Source: Bacteroidales bacterium (GTDB lineage Bacteria > Bacteroidota > Bacteroidia > Bacteroidales > F082). Taken from it: 56,932 nucleotides of DNA. The notes beneath the pieces are model-generated. The model was not told the DNA's origin and searched no databases. It worked only from the letters and a program-made list of their open reading frames with translations. This document shows, piece after piece, positions 35,157 to 44,392 of this stretch. The DNA is taken from contig JAGCCO010000030.1 of assembly GCA_017651645.1 (NCBI GenBank), forward strand, positions 1-56,932, given 5' to 3'. Each line of letters starts with the position of its first letter. Within the stretch, counting starts at the first letter, position 1. The position numbers were made by a program, and so were the translations under genes.

Positions 35157-36236
35157 TTATTTGAAATCCAATCCTAATGAATCTTTGATTATCTTTTTCA
35201 ATCCTCCATTCACCGTCTGCAACCCCGAAATCTCCGGATTATCATTCCCTTCGATGAACACCGGGCCGTCAGAAGTGATGGCGATATCCCAGCCAATCAC
35301 ACGGATAGATGAAAGTATTTCGTGGAGTTTTTCTGCCAAGTCGACGGCCTCCTGGACAAACGGAATCCGGACATCCGCGAAGCGGACCTGACTATCCGGA
35401 TGGCTAGGTGTCCGTTTGGCACCGCCTTTCTTGCAGATGCCGAACTCGGACAACTGCCCGGTTTTCAGGTCGATTCCGACAGCGACGCCACCGGCGGCCA
35501 GGTTGTCCACCACGCTACCATGGGCACCGAACCGGACTTCGCCGGCAACCGAAACCGCTTTCCCGGTCTCTTTGTCCATAATGGTCAGGATACGCAAAGT
35601 ATTGACGGACTTATCATAAATACGGTCCATCACCGGATGCTGGACAACACAGGTCTGAATCAGATAGACACCTTGGGACAATCTGTCGCGAACGGAATCA
35701 CGATTGGTTTCAACAGTCGTATCCAACCGGAAGACTCCACCCCCGCATTGCCCGTCCAGCGGCTTGCAGAAGTAGGTACCTCCCTGGGAGAATAGCATAT
35801 CAGTAACAGTCGCCGCCTCTTCGGGAGTCCGGACGCAGGCCATGGTATGCGGAGTTTCAAATCCCCATTCTGTCAAAAGAGTCGCAAACAACTCCTTGTC
35901 GCGGAGGATGCAGGTATAATCGTGATCCGTCAGGACCGTGTTCAGCATGGCGCATTTCCAAAGGAACCAACTGTCATCCATATAGTCATCCTTGTCGCGC
36001 AATCCCTTGATATCCAGTCCATACGGAAAATAGTATTGCTCGATGTTTCCGTATTTCCAGATATGCCCCAACTGGTCCAGGGCCATCCGAAACTTGCTCT
36101 TCTGCGGCATTTCGGGATAATAGGATTCCGAACGCAGGATGCCGCAGGTAAACAGTTTGACCGGAAGGGTGAACCGCCGCTTCATCAAAGATGCCCAGCG
36201 TCCCAACTTGATTAAGGGATAATACTTGGCGTTCAT
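35157..36236 (-). CDS. Sugar-transfer-associated ATP-grasp protein (copy B)
   Basis: The 359-residue protein has the same pattern as copy A: CKPLDGQCGGGVFRL (lid), DKSVNTLRILTIMDK, GGVAVGIDLKTGQ and IGWDIAITSDGPVFIEGNDN at the metal site, with all ligands in place. It is only distantly related to copy A, so both genes are probably old. Its start codon overlaps the region right after the TAG stop of the membrane-protein gene at 36237. The substrates are unknown. Confidence 0.88.
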   Translation of the reverse strand: MNAKYYPLIKLGRWASLMKRRFTLPVKLFTCGILRSESYYPEMPQKSKFRMALDQLGHIWKYGNIEQYYFPYGLDIKGLRDKDDYMDDSWFLWKCAMLNTVLTDHDYTCILRDKELFATLLTEWGFETPHTMACVRTPEEAATVTDMLFSQGGTYFCKPLDGQCGGGVFRLDTTVETNRDSVRDRLSQGVYLIQTCVVQHPVMDRIYDKSVNTLRILTIMDKETGKAVSVAGEVRFGAHGSVVDNLAAGGVAVGIDLKTGQLSEFGICKKGGAKRTPSHPDSQVRFADVRIPFVQEAVDLAEKLHEILSSIRVIGWDIAITSDGPVFIEGNDNPEISGLQTVNGGLKKIIKDSLGLDFK

Positions 36237-37637
36237 CTAGAAAAGACCTCGACTACCCAGTTTAAAGTAAGCCCAGGCAAACTCCATGACAACTACAACC
36301 AGGCCCCAAGGAACAAGCAATTTGAAAGTGTTTTTACGCAACGTAGAAATGCCATAGGCCCAAATCATGATCAATCCCGGCAAACCAGGAAGCAGGAAGC
36401 GCTCGGCATTACCGTATCCACTTACAGAAACGATACCCAAGTATGCGACCACAAAAGAGCCTATCAAGGCAAAATCCCTCCATTTTTTGCGACGAAAAGC
36501 CTCATAGAGTCCTAAGATGGCGAAGAATCCCATAAAATTACGAATGTAATTGCCGCCATGTTTTTCCTGCTGGCCATATTGCCCGGCGACATCGACCATC
36601 GTCGAGAATGGAAGGACAAACACCATTGGCGCCATTACCGCACCCGTCGCATATTGTGCCCACTGATTGCCTCGGACAGTCTGCTGATATCTCTTTCTTT
36701 CAAGGTTTTCTTCCTTCCGCTCCCAATAGCCCTCGACCTCCGTCATGATGGTTCCCCCGCTGAGTACCAGCAAACACAAGAGGCCCCAACCTATCAAGGC
36801 CAGTCTTCTCCATCCCCGTTTCATAGATGGCGTATTCATCAACAAAACTGCCGTCGCAAAAGAGAAAACGGCGACAGTGCCCAGAACGGTTCGAAAGAAA
36901 AACATGCTGAGCGCCAGCAAAGAGGGGACGAGGATACTCCAAAGATTCGCTTTCTCTCGGCGGAACATGTAATCCGCCCGCTCCAGAAATGCGACCTCCA
37001 GGAACAGCATCTCCGTTTCCTTCAGATGATATCCGCAATAGACAATCAGATTCATCATCAAAGCGCTCATGATGCCGACCATCCGACCGGTATCCTCGCC
37101 AAAGGTCCGCTGGGACAACTTATACAATAAAACACAGGTATAAGCGCTGATGAGTGCCTTAAAGATTCGTGGAACCATGACGGCCGCGCCAAATATTTTA
37201 TAAATGACTGTCAGCCACAGCGAATAACCGATATCTGAAACACCGAAAGACCCAAAATAGTAGTCCCAAATGAATGACCAGTTCGATTCCGCCAGCCATG
37301 CGGCTTCATCATGATAACTGGCTGAATCGGCCGCACCGAACTCGAATGGTTGCCCAGTCGCCTCGATATAATAGTAATACGATGCGACCACCCACACGAG
37401 CCTAAGCGCAACTGCGACCCAAAAGATTCTTCTGACAAACACCTTATCGGGGATTGCGCGCCAAGTCTCCGTCCAACGATTCGTTAGCAGGAAAAAACCC
37501 GCCACCCAAAGGATACCAAGCAGGATAAAGCCCCAACGCATCATATATCCGACATAAAAGACGGATACCACAGACAGGGATATCAAATAGACCAATATGG
37601 CCCGATGGGCTATTTTTTGAGGGAAATAAGGAACCAT
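36237..37637 (-). CDS. Polytopic membrane glycosyltransferase-like protein (GT39-like) or polymerase
   Basis: The 466-residue protein starts at the ATG at 37637, two bases after the upstream TAG; the longer frame from 37742 would overlap the GT32 gene. About ten hydrophobic segments run from residue 15 to near the end. An acidic motif DSASYHDEAAWLA lies near residue 105 in a loop after segment 3, the place of the catalytic DxE of PMT/ArnT-like (GT-C) enzymes. It could be a lipid-linked sugar transferase or the glycan polymerase. I see no ligase or polymerase otherwise in this window. It is not a flippase, since the layout is wrong for that. Confidence 0.75.
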   Translation of the reverse strand: MVPYFPQKIAHRAILVYLISLSVVSVFYVGYMMRWGFILLGILWVAGFFLLTNRWTETWRAIPDKVFVRRIFWVAVALRLVWVVASYYYYIEATGQPFEFGAADSASYHDEAAWLAESNWSFIWDYYFGSFGVSDIGYSLWLTVIYKIFGAAVMVPRIFKALISAYTCVLLYKLSQRTFGEDTGRMVGIMSALMMNLIVYCGYHLKETEMLFLEVAFLERADYMFRREKANLWSILVPSLLALSMFFFRTVLGTVAVFSFATAVLLMNTPSMKRGWRRLALIGWGLLCLLVLSGGTIMTEVEGYWERKEENLERKRYQQTVRGNQWAQYATGAVMAPMVFVLPFSTMVDVAGQYGQQEKHGGNYIRNFMGFFAILGLYEAFRRKKWRDFALIGSFVVAYLGIVSVSGYGNAERFLLPGLPGLIMIWAYGISTLRKNTFKLLVPWGLVVVVMEFAWAYFKLGSRGLF

Positions 37638-37639
37638 AC

Positions 37640-38359
37640 CTATCCTAATATCTTTCTTTTCAATTTGATGAGACGCGTCATATTCTTCTGACCGATGAGC
37701 CTGGCCAAAGACGACTTCCGCCTTCCACCGCCTCCGCTCCAAGACCCCATAAAATGATGATCACAATAAGTGTCCGCTGTCAAAAGATATTCGCCCGTCG
37801 TCTGGCGAGGGCAGAAATACTGGACAGGGAAAATATGCATACCCTTATACACCTGCTTCTTTCCGTCCTGTTTGAAGCCCCCGGCTTTCATGATTTCGGA
37901 AATCCGGACCGTGTTGGTTTTCAAGTCCAGGGATCCATCCGGAAGCAGAAAATGGGCATCCTCATAGGCGGCGAGTTGTTCCTTTACCCATTCACCTCCA
38001 GCCTCGCTGGCCATCGTTCCGGTCACTGGCGGAAGAAACTTGCTTCCCTCATATCCTGTAAACCCGGTCAACCCCAACAAGTCATCGTATGGTTTCAGAA
38101 CTTCGACATCCGTGTCCATGTAAATGCCCCCTTCCGTATACAGCGCGTATAGACGGACATAATCCGTGACAAATGCGAATTTCCGGGCTTCGTAGGCCTC
38201 TTTGACATAGGGAACGGAATTGATGTCGAAGTTGTCCTCGTTCCACAACTTATACTCGTAATCCGGCATGAACTGATGCCAGGACTCGATGCACTTGAGA
38301 GCCATCGGGGGCATGGGGCCACGGCCAAACCAGCAGTAATGTATCTTTCTGGGTATCAT
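37640..38359 (-). CDS. Glycosyltransferase family 32-like (capsular polysaccharide type)
   Basis: The 239-residue protein starts IPRKIHYCWFG, then shows WNEDNFDINS, FAFVTDYVRLYALYTEGG and IYMDTDVEVL with the DxD metal motif near residue 98. These are the marks of GT32 enzymes, Och1-like retaining transferases of capsule and LPS loci. No signal peptide is seen. Its stop TAG is two bases before the start of the membrane protein. It is preceded by about 30 bases of spacer. Confidence 0.92.
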   Translation of the reverse strand: MIPRKIHYCWFGRGPMPPMALKCIESWHQFMPDYEYKLWNEDNFDINSVPYVKEAYEARKFAFVTDYVRLYALYTEGGIYMDTDVEVLKPYDDLLGLTGFTGYEGSKFLPPVTGTMASEAGGEWVKEQLAAYEDAHFLLPDGSLDLKTNTVRISEIMKAGGFKQDGKKQVYKGMHIFPVQYFCPRQTTGEYLLTADTYCDHHFMGSWSGGGGRRKSSLARLIGQKNMTRLIKLKRKILG

Positions 38360-38392
38360 CGATGTTTAATCTTACAAATTTACGAAAAAACG

Positions 38393-39238
38393 TCAATACT
38401 CGTATTCGCCTCTATTCCTGTTCCGTCTCTTCTCCATCTTGAAAAGGCAGCGCTCCAGAAGAGTAACAATCCGATTTGCCCAGGGATGCCTTTCGAGTCT
38501 CCTCATCAGGTTGATGGACAAAGCCCAACGGTCGTAGTCGGCCAGGATGGTCGAAGGAATCAATTCGTTCAGAACCCGCCGGCGTTCGGTCTTGTCCAGC
38601 GCCTTGTTCTTTTCGCTGATGCCGTTCATGTCGAACAGCGTGACATCCATATCGACATAGACCGGCTTCTCTCCCCCAAGGATGATGACCTGAAGGAACC
38701 ATTTCCAGTCAGAGACAATCTTCAGGTTCTCATCGTACATGCCATATTGATTGAAAAGACTTCTCCGTATATAGGCGGACGAATGGTTCAACGAGCCCGT
38801 GTAAAAACCGAGAAAAGAGATGTCTCTACCAGCGAAACAACGGTCTCTCATGGCTTTTCCGCCTGGGATGTCCTTGAGCATATTACCATATAGGATGGAA
38901 GGATATCCTTTGCTTTTCAAGGCTTCCGTCATCCGCTTCGTGATATCATCCGATACCAAGGAATCTCCGCTATTGAGAAACTGAAGGTAATCCCCCGTTG
39001 CCATCCCAATTCCCTTGTTCATCGCATTGTAGATTCCCTTGTCAGGTTCGGAAATCCACTTCAAACGCTCACCGAACGAGGCCTCAAACGAACGGATTAC
39101 TTCCACGCTCGCGTCCGTGCTAGCACCGTCGATGACGACATATTCGAAATCTCCGCGAACCTGGGAGGCGACGCTACGCATCGTCTTTTCAAGTCCGGCG
39201 GCGTTGTTCCGGTTGATGGTTATAATCGACAGGATCAT
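38393..39238 (-). CDS. Glycosyltransferase family 2 (WcaA-like)
   Basis: The 281-residue GT-A protein has LSIITINRNNAAGLEKTM, VIDGASTDASVEVI and YLQFLNSGDS near residue 85, where the DxD motif is replaced by NSGDS. SLNHSSAYIRRSLFNQYG and VSDWKWFLQ follow. Similar short GT2 proteins add one sugar to a lipid-linked acceptor in colanic-acid-like pathways. The donor is unknown. About 20 bases separate it from the GT4-like gene upstream. Confidence 0.9.
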   Translation of the reverse strand: MILSIITINRNNAAGLEKTMRSVASQVRGDFEYVVIDGASTDASVEVIRSFEASFGERLKWISEPDKGIYNAMNKGIGMATGDYLQFLNSGDSLVSDDITKRMTEALKSKGYPSILYGNMLKDIPGGKAMRDRCFAGRDISFLGFYTGSLNHSSAYIRRSLFNQYGMYDENLKIVSDWKWFLQVIILGGEKPVYVDMDVTLFDMNGISEKNKALDKTERRRVLNELIPSTILADYDRWALSINLMRRLERHPWANRIVTLLERCLFKMEKRRNRNRGEYEY

Positions 39239-39260
39239 TCGAATTATCTTGACTTGAGGA

Positions 39261-40355
39261 TTATTGAAGAATCTCCCGGGCGATGCTGACAGGTAGCAGC
39301 CGCTCCGGAGTCACATAATCATGGGGCTTGCCCCGCAGGGACTTCAGAGCCTCGGTAATGGATGCGGACGTATTGTCGCAAACCACAAAACGGTTGTACG
39401 ATTCCAGATACTTGCACATCTCGTCGTGCGAGTCCTTCTCTACCGCCACGAGGATATGCTTGTCGGAGGAAGCCTTGTACAGGATCTTTCCCGGAATCTG
39501 TGTGCCCCTTTTGTTGCATACGCAGAAGATTACGTCGGAACCATTTTCAATTTCCAAGGCTTGGTCCTGCGGAATCCGAGGCAAAACCTTAATATTCGGC
39601 AAAGACCGGTAACTGGGGCCGTGACCGGCGATGGTCAGAGAGACGTCATCCATCTTCGAACAGGCGTTATATAACGGGCGCAGATTCCGGAATGCCGGGT
39701 TGTAGTCACCCAGATAGGCGATTCGCAATAAGCCGTCCTGTTCGACGGTTTCCGAGCCGTGCATATCTGCAGGAAGCGGAATGAAGGCGATTCTGTGCGC
39801 CATCTTGGGGTACTCCTTCCGCTGTGCCTCACAGGTGAAAGGAGTCACATAGACGATCTTGTCGGCCTTGCGGATGATATTCCGTTCATAGCACTTGATG
39901 TACCAGCGGGGCCACCAGAAATTGCGTGTGATATCCCCCAGCAAGGGATCGCCCCAATGCTGTATCCACCGCCCATAGCGGACATGCCGCAGGAGACGGG
40001 CGGTAAACACATGGGAGGTCTTCGGGTCGGATGTTGAAATGACAACGTCATAGAATTCATCCGGGACCTGCGTTTTCCGAACCTGGCGCAAGTAAGGACG
40101 TGTGAAGTCCAGCATATAGAAATGCGAATGCAGCCTGTTCCGGAGGAAACCGGCATCCCGCTTTTCATCTTCACCCGGAACACGGATAATCCGCACCTGA
40201 GACGCATCGAATTCCGTCTCGCACTGCGTCCAATGCGGCATCACCCAGGTCACCTGATGCCCCAGTTCCAGAAGCCCCTTCGTAATATTGATATTACTGA
40301 TTGCTACGGAAGTATTGCGCTCCAGCGAATAAAGTGTGACCAGTAGAATATTCAT
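39261..40355 (-). CDS. Glycosyltransferase, GT-B fold (GT4-like)
   Basis: The 364-residue protein has the N-terminal acceptor domain (MNILLVTLYSLERNTSVAI), RYGRWIQHWGDPLLGDI near residue 140, DKIVYVTPFTCEAQRKEYP, and C-terminal donor domain RIAYLGDYNPAFRNLRPL. The usual E-x7-E is less clear: IPGKILYKASSDKHILVAVE near residue 300 takes its place. It is probably a retaining transferase of the capsule pathway. It lies three bases from the GT2 gene at 40359. Confidence 0.82.
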   Translation of the reverse strand: MNILLVTLYSLERNTSVAISNINITKGLLELGHQVTWVMPHWTQCETEFDASQVRIIRVPGEDEKRDAGFLRNRLHSHFYMLDFTRPYLRQVRKTQVPDEFYDVVISTSDPKTSHVFTARLLRHVRYGRWIQHWGDPLLGDITRNFWWPRWYIKCYERNIIRKADKIVYVTPFTCEAQRKEYPKMAHRIAFIPLPADMHGSETVEQDGLLRIAYLGDYNPAFRNLRPLYNACSKMDDVSLTIAGHGPSYRSLPNIKVLPRIPQDQALEIENGSDVIFCVCNKRGTQIPGKILYKASSDKHILVAVEKDSHDEMCKYLESYNRFVVCDNTSASITEALKSLRGKPHDYVTPERLLPVSIAREILQ

Positions 40356-40358
40356 CCG

Positions 40359-41330
40359 TTACAGCGTTTTTCTAAAGCCCGCCAGCCAAAGGCAGAAACG
40401 GGCGGACCTCCTCTGTCCCATCAAATTGAAAACGTATCTGTTCTTGAAGAAGGATTTCCGGCACAAGGATTTGAAATGTGCCTGATCCTCTGCCGACATC
40501 TCGTTCAAATACTTGGGGAACAGGTCCAGGGTGTATTTTGCCGACTGGAGGAACGATTTCCGCGTGGAAGGATGAGCGGAAGGGACCGCCTGCGCCACTC
40601 GATAGACCAGTTTGGGATTGACGAAGCACTTCTCATACAAGACCTCGGGTGTAGGCTGCCAGTTGCTGCCCGTCAATGAATCGTCGTTAATCCTGTACAA
40701 ATAGCAACAGTCATGACGCACGATTAACCGCTTCGCCAGCGTCAGGATTCGGAACGAATAGGGTACGTCTTCGCCCATATTGATCTCCGGAGAGAATATT
40801 CCGTTATCTTCCAGGAATTCCCTGCGTATCATCTTGTTCCAGACAGGGCACATCCGGGAAACCCGGTAGGCGTTCAGACGATCCAGATAATTCAGCCCAG
40901 ACTCAACACCCTTAGTTTGAGGGATACGAGGTAACTCTTTCCGCACGGAAGTACTGAACTGAATTGCTCCGAACTCGAGAACATCCAACTCGTTATCCTC
41001 GCAAATCTTCAGCATTCCGGACAAGCAGTTGGGAACAATCTGATCATCGGAATCCACGTTCCAGATATACTTACCTTTGGCAATCGTCCTTCCCGTATTC
41101 CGGGCCGTGCCCAACTTTCTGTTCTTCTCGTGCTCGATCAGCCGGAGGTTTGGGAAACGCTCCATATACTGCAGAACAATATCCCTGGAATAGTCCGGGC
41201 TCCCATCATTCACGCATATGACCTCATACTCGGAAAGCGGGATATCCTGGTCGAACACCGAGTCGAGACACTCGGAGATAAACCGCTCGACGTTGTAGAA
41301 GGGAATGATGATGGATAGGCGCAAATCCAT
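40359..41330 (-). CDS. Glycosyltransferase family 2
   Basis: The 323-residue protein begins LSIIIPFYNVERFISEC and has CVNDGSPDYSRDI, RNTGRTIAKGKYIWNVDSDDQ with the DxD near residue 96, and MGEDVPYSFRILTLA near residue 190. It belongs to the large group of bacterial inverting GT2 transferases. The C-terminal third contains basic helical segments. The donor is unknown. Confidence 0.93.
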   Translation of the reverse strand: MDLRLSIIIPFYNVERFISECLDSVFDQDIPLSEYEVICVNDGSPDYSRDIVLQYMERFPNLRLIEHEKNRKLGTARNTGRTIAKGKYIWNVDSDDQIVPNCLSGMLKICEDNELDVLEFGAIQFSTSVRKELPRIPQTKGVESGLNYLDRLNAYRVSRMCPVWNKMIRREFLEDNGIFSPEINMGEDVPYSFRILTLAKRLIVRHDCCYLYRINDDSLTGSNWQPTPEVLYEKCFVNPKLVYRVAQAVPSAHPSTRKSFLQSAKYTLDLFPKYLNEMSAEDQAHFKSLCRKSFFKNRYVFNLMGQRRSARFCLWLAGFRKTL

Positions 41331-41334
41331 ACGG

Positions 41335-43395
41335 CTAAGATTTCGGCGTATTCAAATCGCTCCAACGGAGCCAGTCGCAAGTAATCTTCATGCCCTCTTC
41401 GACCGAATAACGAGGTTTGAAGCCGAGTAGCTCACGGTTCTTTCGAACATCCAGCACCGTCTGCTGGCTGTAGATGGCCATGTTGACCGGATCCATCTCC
41501 GGCAAATGCTTTGTAATCTGCTTCCGAGCCAGACGCAGAACCTTGCGTGGCGCCTTGTACATCCACTTCGCCTTTTTAGGCGATGCCTTCTTCATGGACT
41601 CGTACTTGTCCATCAAATACTTCATCTGCTTCGTGAGCGTTACCTTGGTCGCCAACTTCAATTTGCGGCCGATGCCGTCCTTCAACGGAACAGACGGGAA
41701 CTGCTCGGGCGTCATACCCAGGACATCCAAATAATGGCCATAGAACTCTTTCCAGGTCAGCTTCTCGTCATCCGTCGCAATGAAAGCCTGATGGTCGGCC
41801 TTGGGATTGGTGCAACAGAGGAGGCACAGATCCACGACATTACCCACATACACGGCATTGCAGATGCCATTCCCGTTATCCACCCAGACAAAGTCGCCTT
41901 TGCGCATCAGTTCGGCCTGATAGATCGTATACCACATCGAATAAGGTCCCCAGACGTAGGTCGGGCGGACAATGCTTCCGTGAAGACCGTATTCATCCAG
42001 TAACTCCCAGAAACGTTTTTCCGATTCAAACTTGCTTAGGGCATAGGAATCGTCATAACTGATGAGGGGAGAATCGGCATTCAAATCTTCCGGAACGGTA
42101 GGGCCGTGAACAACGACACTGCTTGTCTGCACAACATGCTTGACACCACATTTCTTGGCTGCCCCAAGGATGGATTCCGTCGCCTTGACACTGGTTTCAG
42201 CGCCTCCCACGATGGCAAGGTGGAAAACATAATCGCAACCGGCCATCGCCTTTTCCATAGCCGTCTCATCGAGGATATCGTCCTGAATGAATTCGACGTC
42301 AAAACGGCTGATATAGGCTGCCTTTCCCCAATTGTGCACCAAGGCGCGAACTTTGGCACCCTCATGAAGGACCAGCTGTTCCACCAGATGGCTCCCAATG
42401 AAACCGGTGCCACCCGTGACGAATACTGTCTTGCCCTCGAATCCGCCCAGCGGATGCTTTTCGACCGGCCTATCTTTCTTCTGGGCATAGCAACGCTCGA
42501 GAATCTCGATGACGGACAGACCGTCCGAAACGGGGCAGGTCAACGCGGCATTTCCTTCAATGGCATCGAGGAAGTTCTTCAACTGGGCTTTCCCCAGATT
42601 CCGCATTCTCTCCTTGCAGATCTTTTCCACGCCGTCGATCTTCATCTTCCGCATTTCGAAGATCCCCAGTTCCACCCGATGCCCATTGCCTTCGATGACA
42701 ATGGTGTTGGACAATTCCCGTGTACGGCTCAACTTATAGAACGCCTTTGCCTTGTCAAACTGGAAATCGATCGTCAGGTTGCTTTCCAGTCCACCCATGG
42801 CATCGTCCTCATAGACAATCTCCTTGGGTTCGCCGAAGCACCAGAGGAGGAAATCCAGGGAATGGATTCCGTTGTCATAAAGCGCACCGCCGGGGACCAG
42901 TTCCTTCCTGAAGCAGTATCCGGATACAGTCGGCCAGTTGGAAGGAAGACCTTCGTTGATGGTTACGACGGGGCTGTCCCCGAAGAAACCGCTTTGGATC
43001 AACTCGCGAGCCTCTTTCCGCGACGGATAGAAACGATAGGTATGGCACATACCGATCGTCAGGCTATCCGGAGCACCTTCAAGGATGGCTTTGGTTTCGG
43101 CGCTGGACGGAGATAGTGGCTTCTCACACAGCACGTGCTTTCCTGCGGCAATGCAATCCTTGAGGATCGCATTCCTCACATGCGGAGGAGTGCAAATGAT
43201 GCAAACATCGCATTGCGACAACGCCTCGTGATAATCTGATACCGTGTGGACAAGTCCGTGCTTTTCAGCCAACTTCTCCCTCTGCGCCGGATTCAGTTCG
43301 GCAAGGACGATACGGTCGGCTCCTACAAGAGACTTCGCTGCGGGAATATGGGTGGAGTCGGCAATTGCTCCGCCACCGATGATGAGAATGGTCAT
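41335..43395 (-). CDS. Gfo/Idh/MocA oxidoreductase fused to NAD-dependent epimerase/dehydratase
   Basis: The 686-residue protein joins two complete enzymes. Residues 1 to about 315 form a Gfo/Idh/MocA oxidoreductase, with LIIGGGAIADSTHIPAA as dinucleotide loop and LCEKPLSPSSAE with the catalytic lysine. From about 326 to the end is an extended SDR: KTVFVTGGTGFIGSHLVEQL, then YALSKFESEKRF holding the YxxxK pair. Both active sites look intact. The pair could carry out two steps on one nucleotide sugar, such as oxidation and epimerisation. Such two-domain proteins are uncommon. The stop lies four bases from the next GT2; the start overlaps the upstream GT2 stop by four bases. Confidence 0.92.
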   Translation of the reverse strand: MTILIIGGGAIADSTHIPAAKSLVGADRIVLAELNPAQREKLAEKHGLVHTVSDYHEALSQCDVCIICTPPHVRNAILKDCIAAGKHVLCEKPLSPSSAETKAILEGAPDSLTIGMCHTYRFYPSRKEARELIQSGFFGDSPVVTINEGLPSNWPTVSGYCFRKELVPGGALYDNGIHSLDFLLWCFGEPKEIVYEDDAMGGLESNLTIDFQFDKAKAFYKLSRTRELSNTIVIEGNGHRVELGIFEMRKMKIDGVEKICKERMRNLGKAQLKNFLDAIEGNAALTCPVSDGLSVIEILERCYAQKKDRPVEKHPLGGFEGKTVFVTGGTGFIGSHLVEQLVLHEGAKVRALVHNWGKAAYISRFDVEFIQDDILDETAMEKAMAGCDYVFHLAIVGGAETSVKATESILGAAKKCGVKHVVQTSSVVVHGPTVPEDLNADSPLISYDDSYALSKFESEKRFWELLDEYGLHGSIVRPTYVWGPYSMWYTIYQAELMRKGDFVWVDNGNGICNAVYVGNVVDLCLLCCTNPKADHQAFIATDDEKLTWKEFYGHYLDVLGMTPEQFPSVPLKDGIGRKLKLATKVTLTKQMKYLMDKYESMKKASPKKAKWMYKAPRKVLRLARKQITKHLPEMDPVNMAIYSQQTVLDVRKNRELLGFKPRYSVEEGMKITCDWLRWSDLNTPKS

Positions 43396-44378
43396 GCTAA
43401 CCTCAATTTATTCGAAAGATACCCTAAGTAATACTTGACAGCCTTCAGATACTCTCCCTGTTTATATGTCCTTTTTACTAACGAATAAAAATACTCCGAA
43501 ATAATATCGCGGGAAATCAGTTTGTGATACTTATACTCCAGACCTTTGTCGATTAATCTATACATTTCGATCCGTTTGCAATCGTCATCGACAAACGAGA
43601 AATCTGCGGTAGATACACCAACGCCCAGCCGATAGGTGGAAGTCACATCATTGATGAACTTGGCTTTGCCAAAGGTGCTCAGCCAAATGAAAAACGGCTC
43701 ATCTCCAATAAAACACTTGGAAATCCAGGCTGGTCTAGACAAAGGAGGTTTACGATAAACAATAGTCGAGGTATGGCCGGGAGAAACAACTCTGTCTCTT
43801 CGTTTCTTTAACCCAAGACTATTGTGCAGAAGCATCTCCCTGGTCGTATATGTATCCCAGATAAAAATGTTCCCCTTGCGTATCCGCTTCCCATCCGTAA
43901 CCTGACAATTCGTGAAACAGAGCGAATAGTCAGGATTCTGTTCCAAGAAATCAACTTGCTTTTGCAATTTCAAGGGATCCGTCCAATAATCATCGCCTTC
44001 ACACATGGCGATGTATCTTGCGTTCGTCCAACCCGGAACTAATTCGCTCTTTTTGGGGTTGCGAAACAAATTCTTTTTAAGGAGAATTGCGAGAAAGTAA
44101 ACATTGGCATTCTCGTTATGTCTTGCATAAATCCACCGAGCATCATCGGTCTCCCACCTCTCTTCACAAGCACCTTCTCCCTGTCCGAAGAAACGCGAAA
44201 AATAATCCTCGATGATGTTCTGCTCACCGTCTGTCGAAGCATCATCCATGATAACGGCCAGAAAAGGAAAATCTGTCCGCTGAGCAGTAAAACCATCGAG
44301 CGTATCTTGGATGAAACGGCTTTGGTTATATGTCCTGCAATTGATATGGACCCAAAAGAAATCCTTCGGCGGAAACAT
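43392..44378 (-). CDS. Glycosyltransferase family 2
   Basis: The 328-residue protein has WVHINCRTYNQSRFIQDTL, AVIMDDASTDGEQNI and CEGDDYWTDPLKLQKQVDF near residue 130, which carries the DxD. GDEPFFIWLSTFG follows near residue 225. The pattern of DDYW and YSLCFTNC is that of GT2 proteins from polysaccharide loci. It lies 14 bases after the ABC ATPase gene. The donor is unknown. Confidence 0.92.
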   Translation of the reverse strand: MFPPKDFFWVHINCRTYNQSRFIQDTLDGFTAQRTDFPFLAVIMDDASTDGEQNIIEDYFSRFFGQGEGACEERWETDDARWIYARHNENANVYFLAILLKKNLFRNPKKSELVPGWTNARYIAMCEGDDYWTDPLKLQKQVDFLEQNPDYSLCFTNCQVTDGKRIRKGNIFIWDTYTTREMLLHNSLGLKKRRDRVVSPGHTSTIVYRKPPLSRPAWISKCFIGDEPFFIWLSTFGKAKFINDVTSTYRLGVGVSTADFSFVDDDCKRIEMYRLIDKGLEYKYHKLISRDIISEYFYSLVKRTYKQGEYLKAVKYYLGYLSNKLRLA

Positions 44379-44392
44379 AAATAACGTCAGTC

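Noticed and set aside
42106..43116. Plus-strand frame of 336 codons opposite the oxidoreductase-epimerase fusion
   Set aside because: Antisense shadow without any motif.
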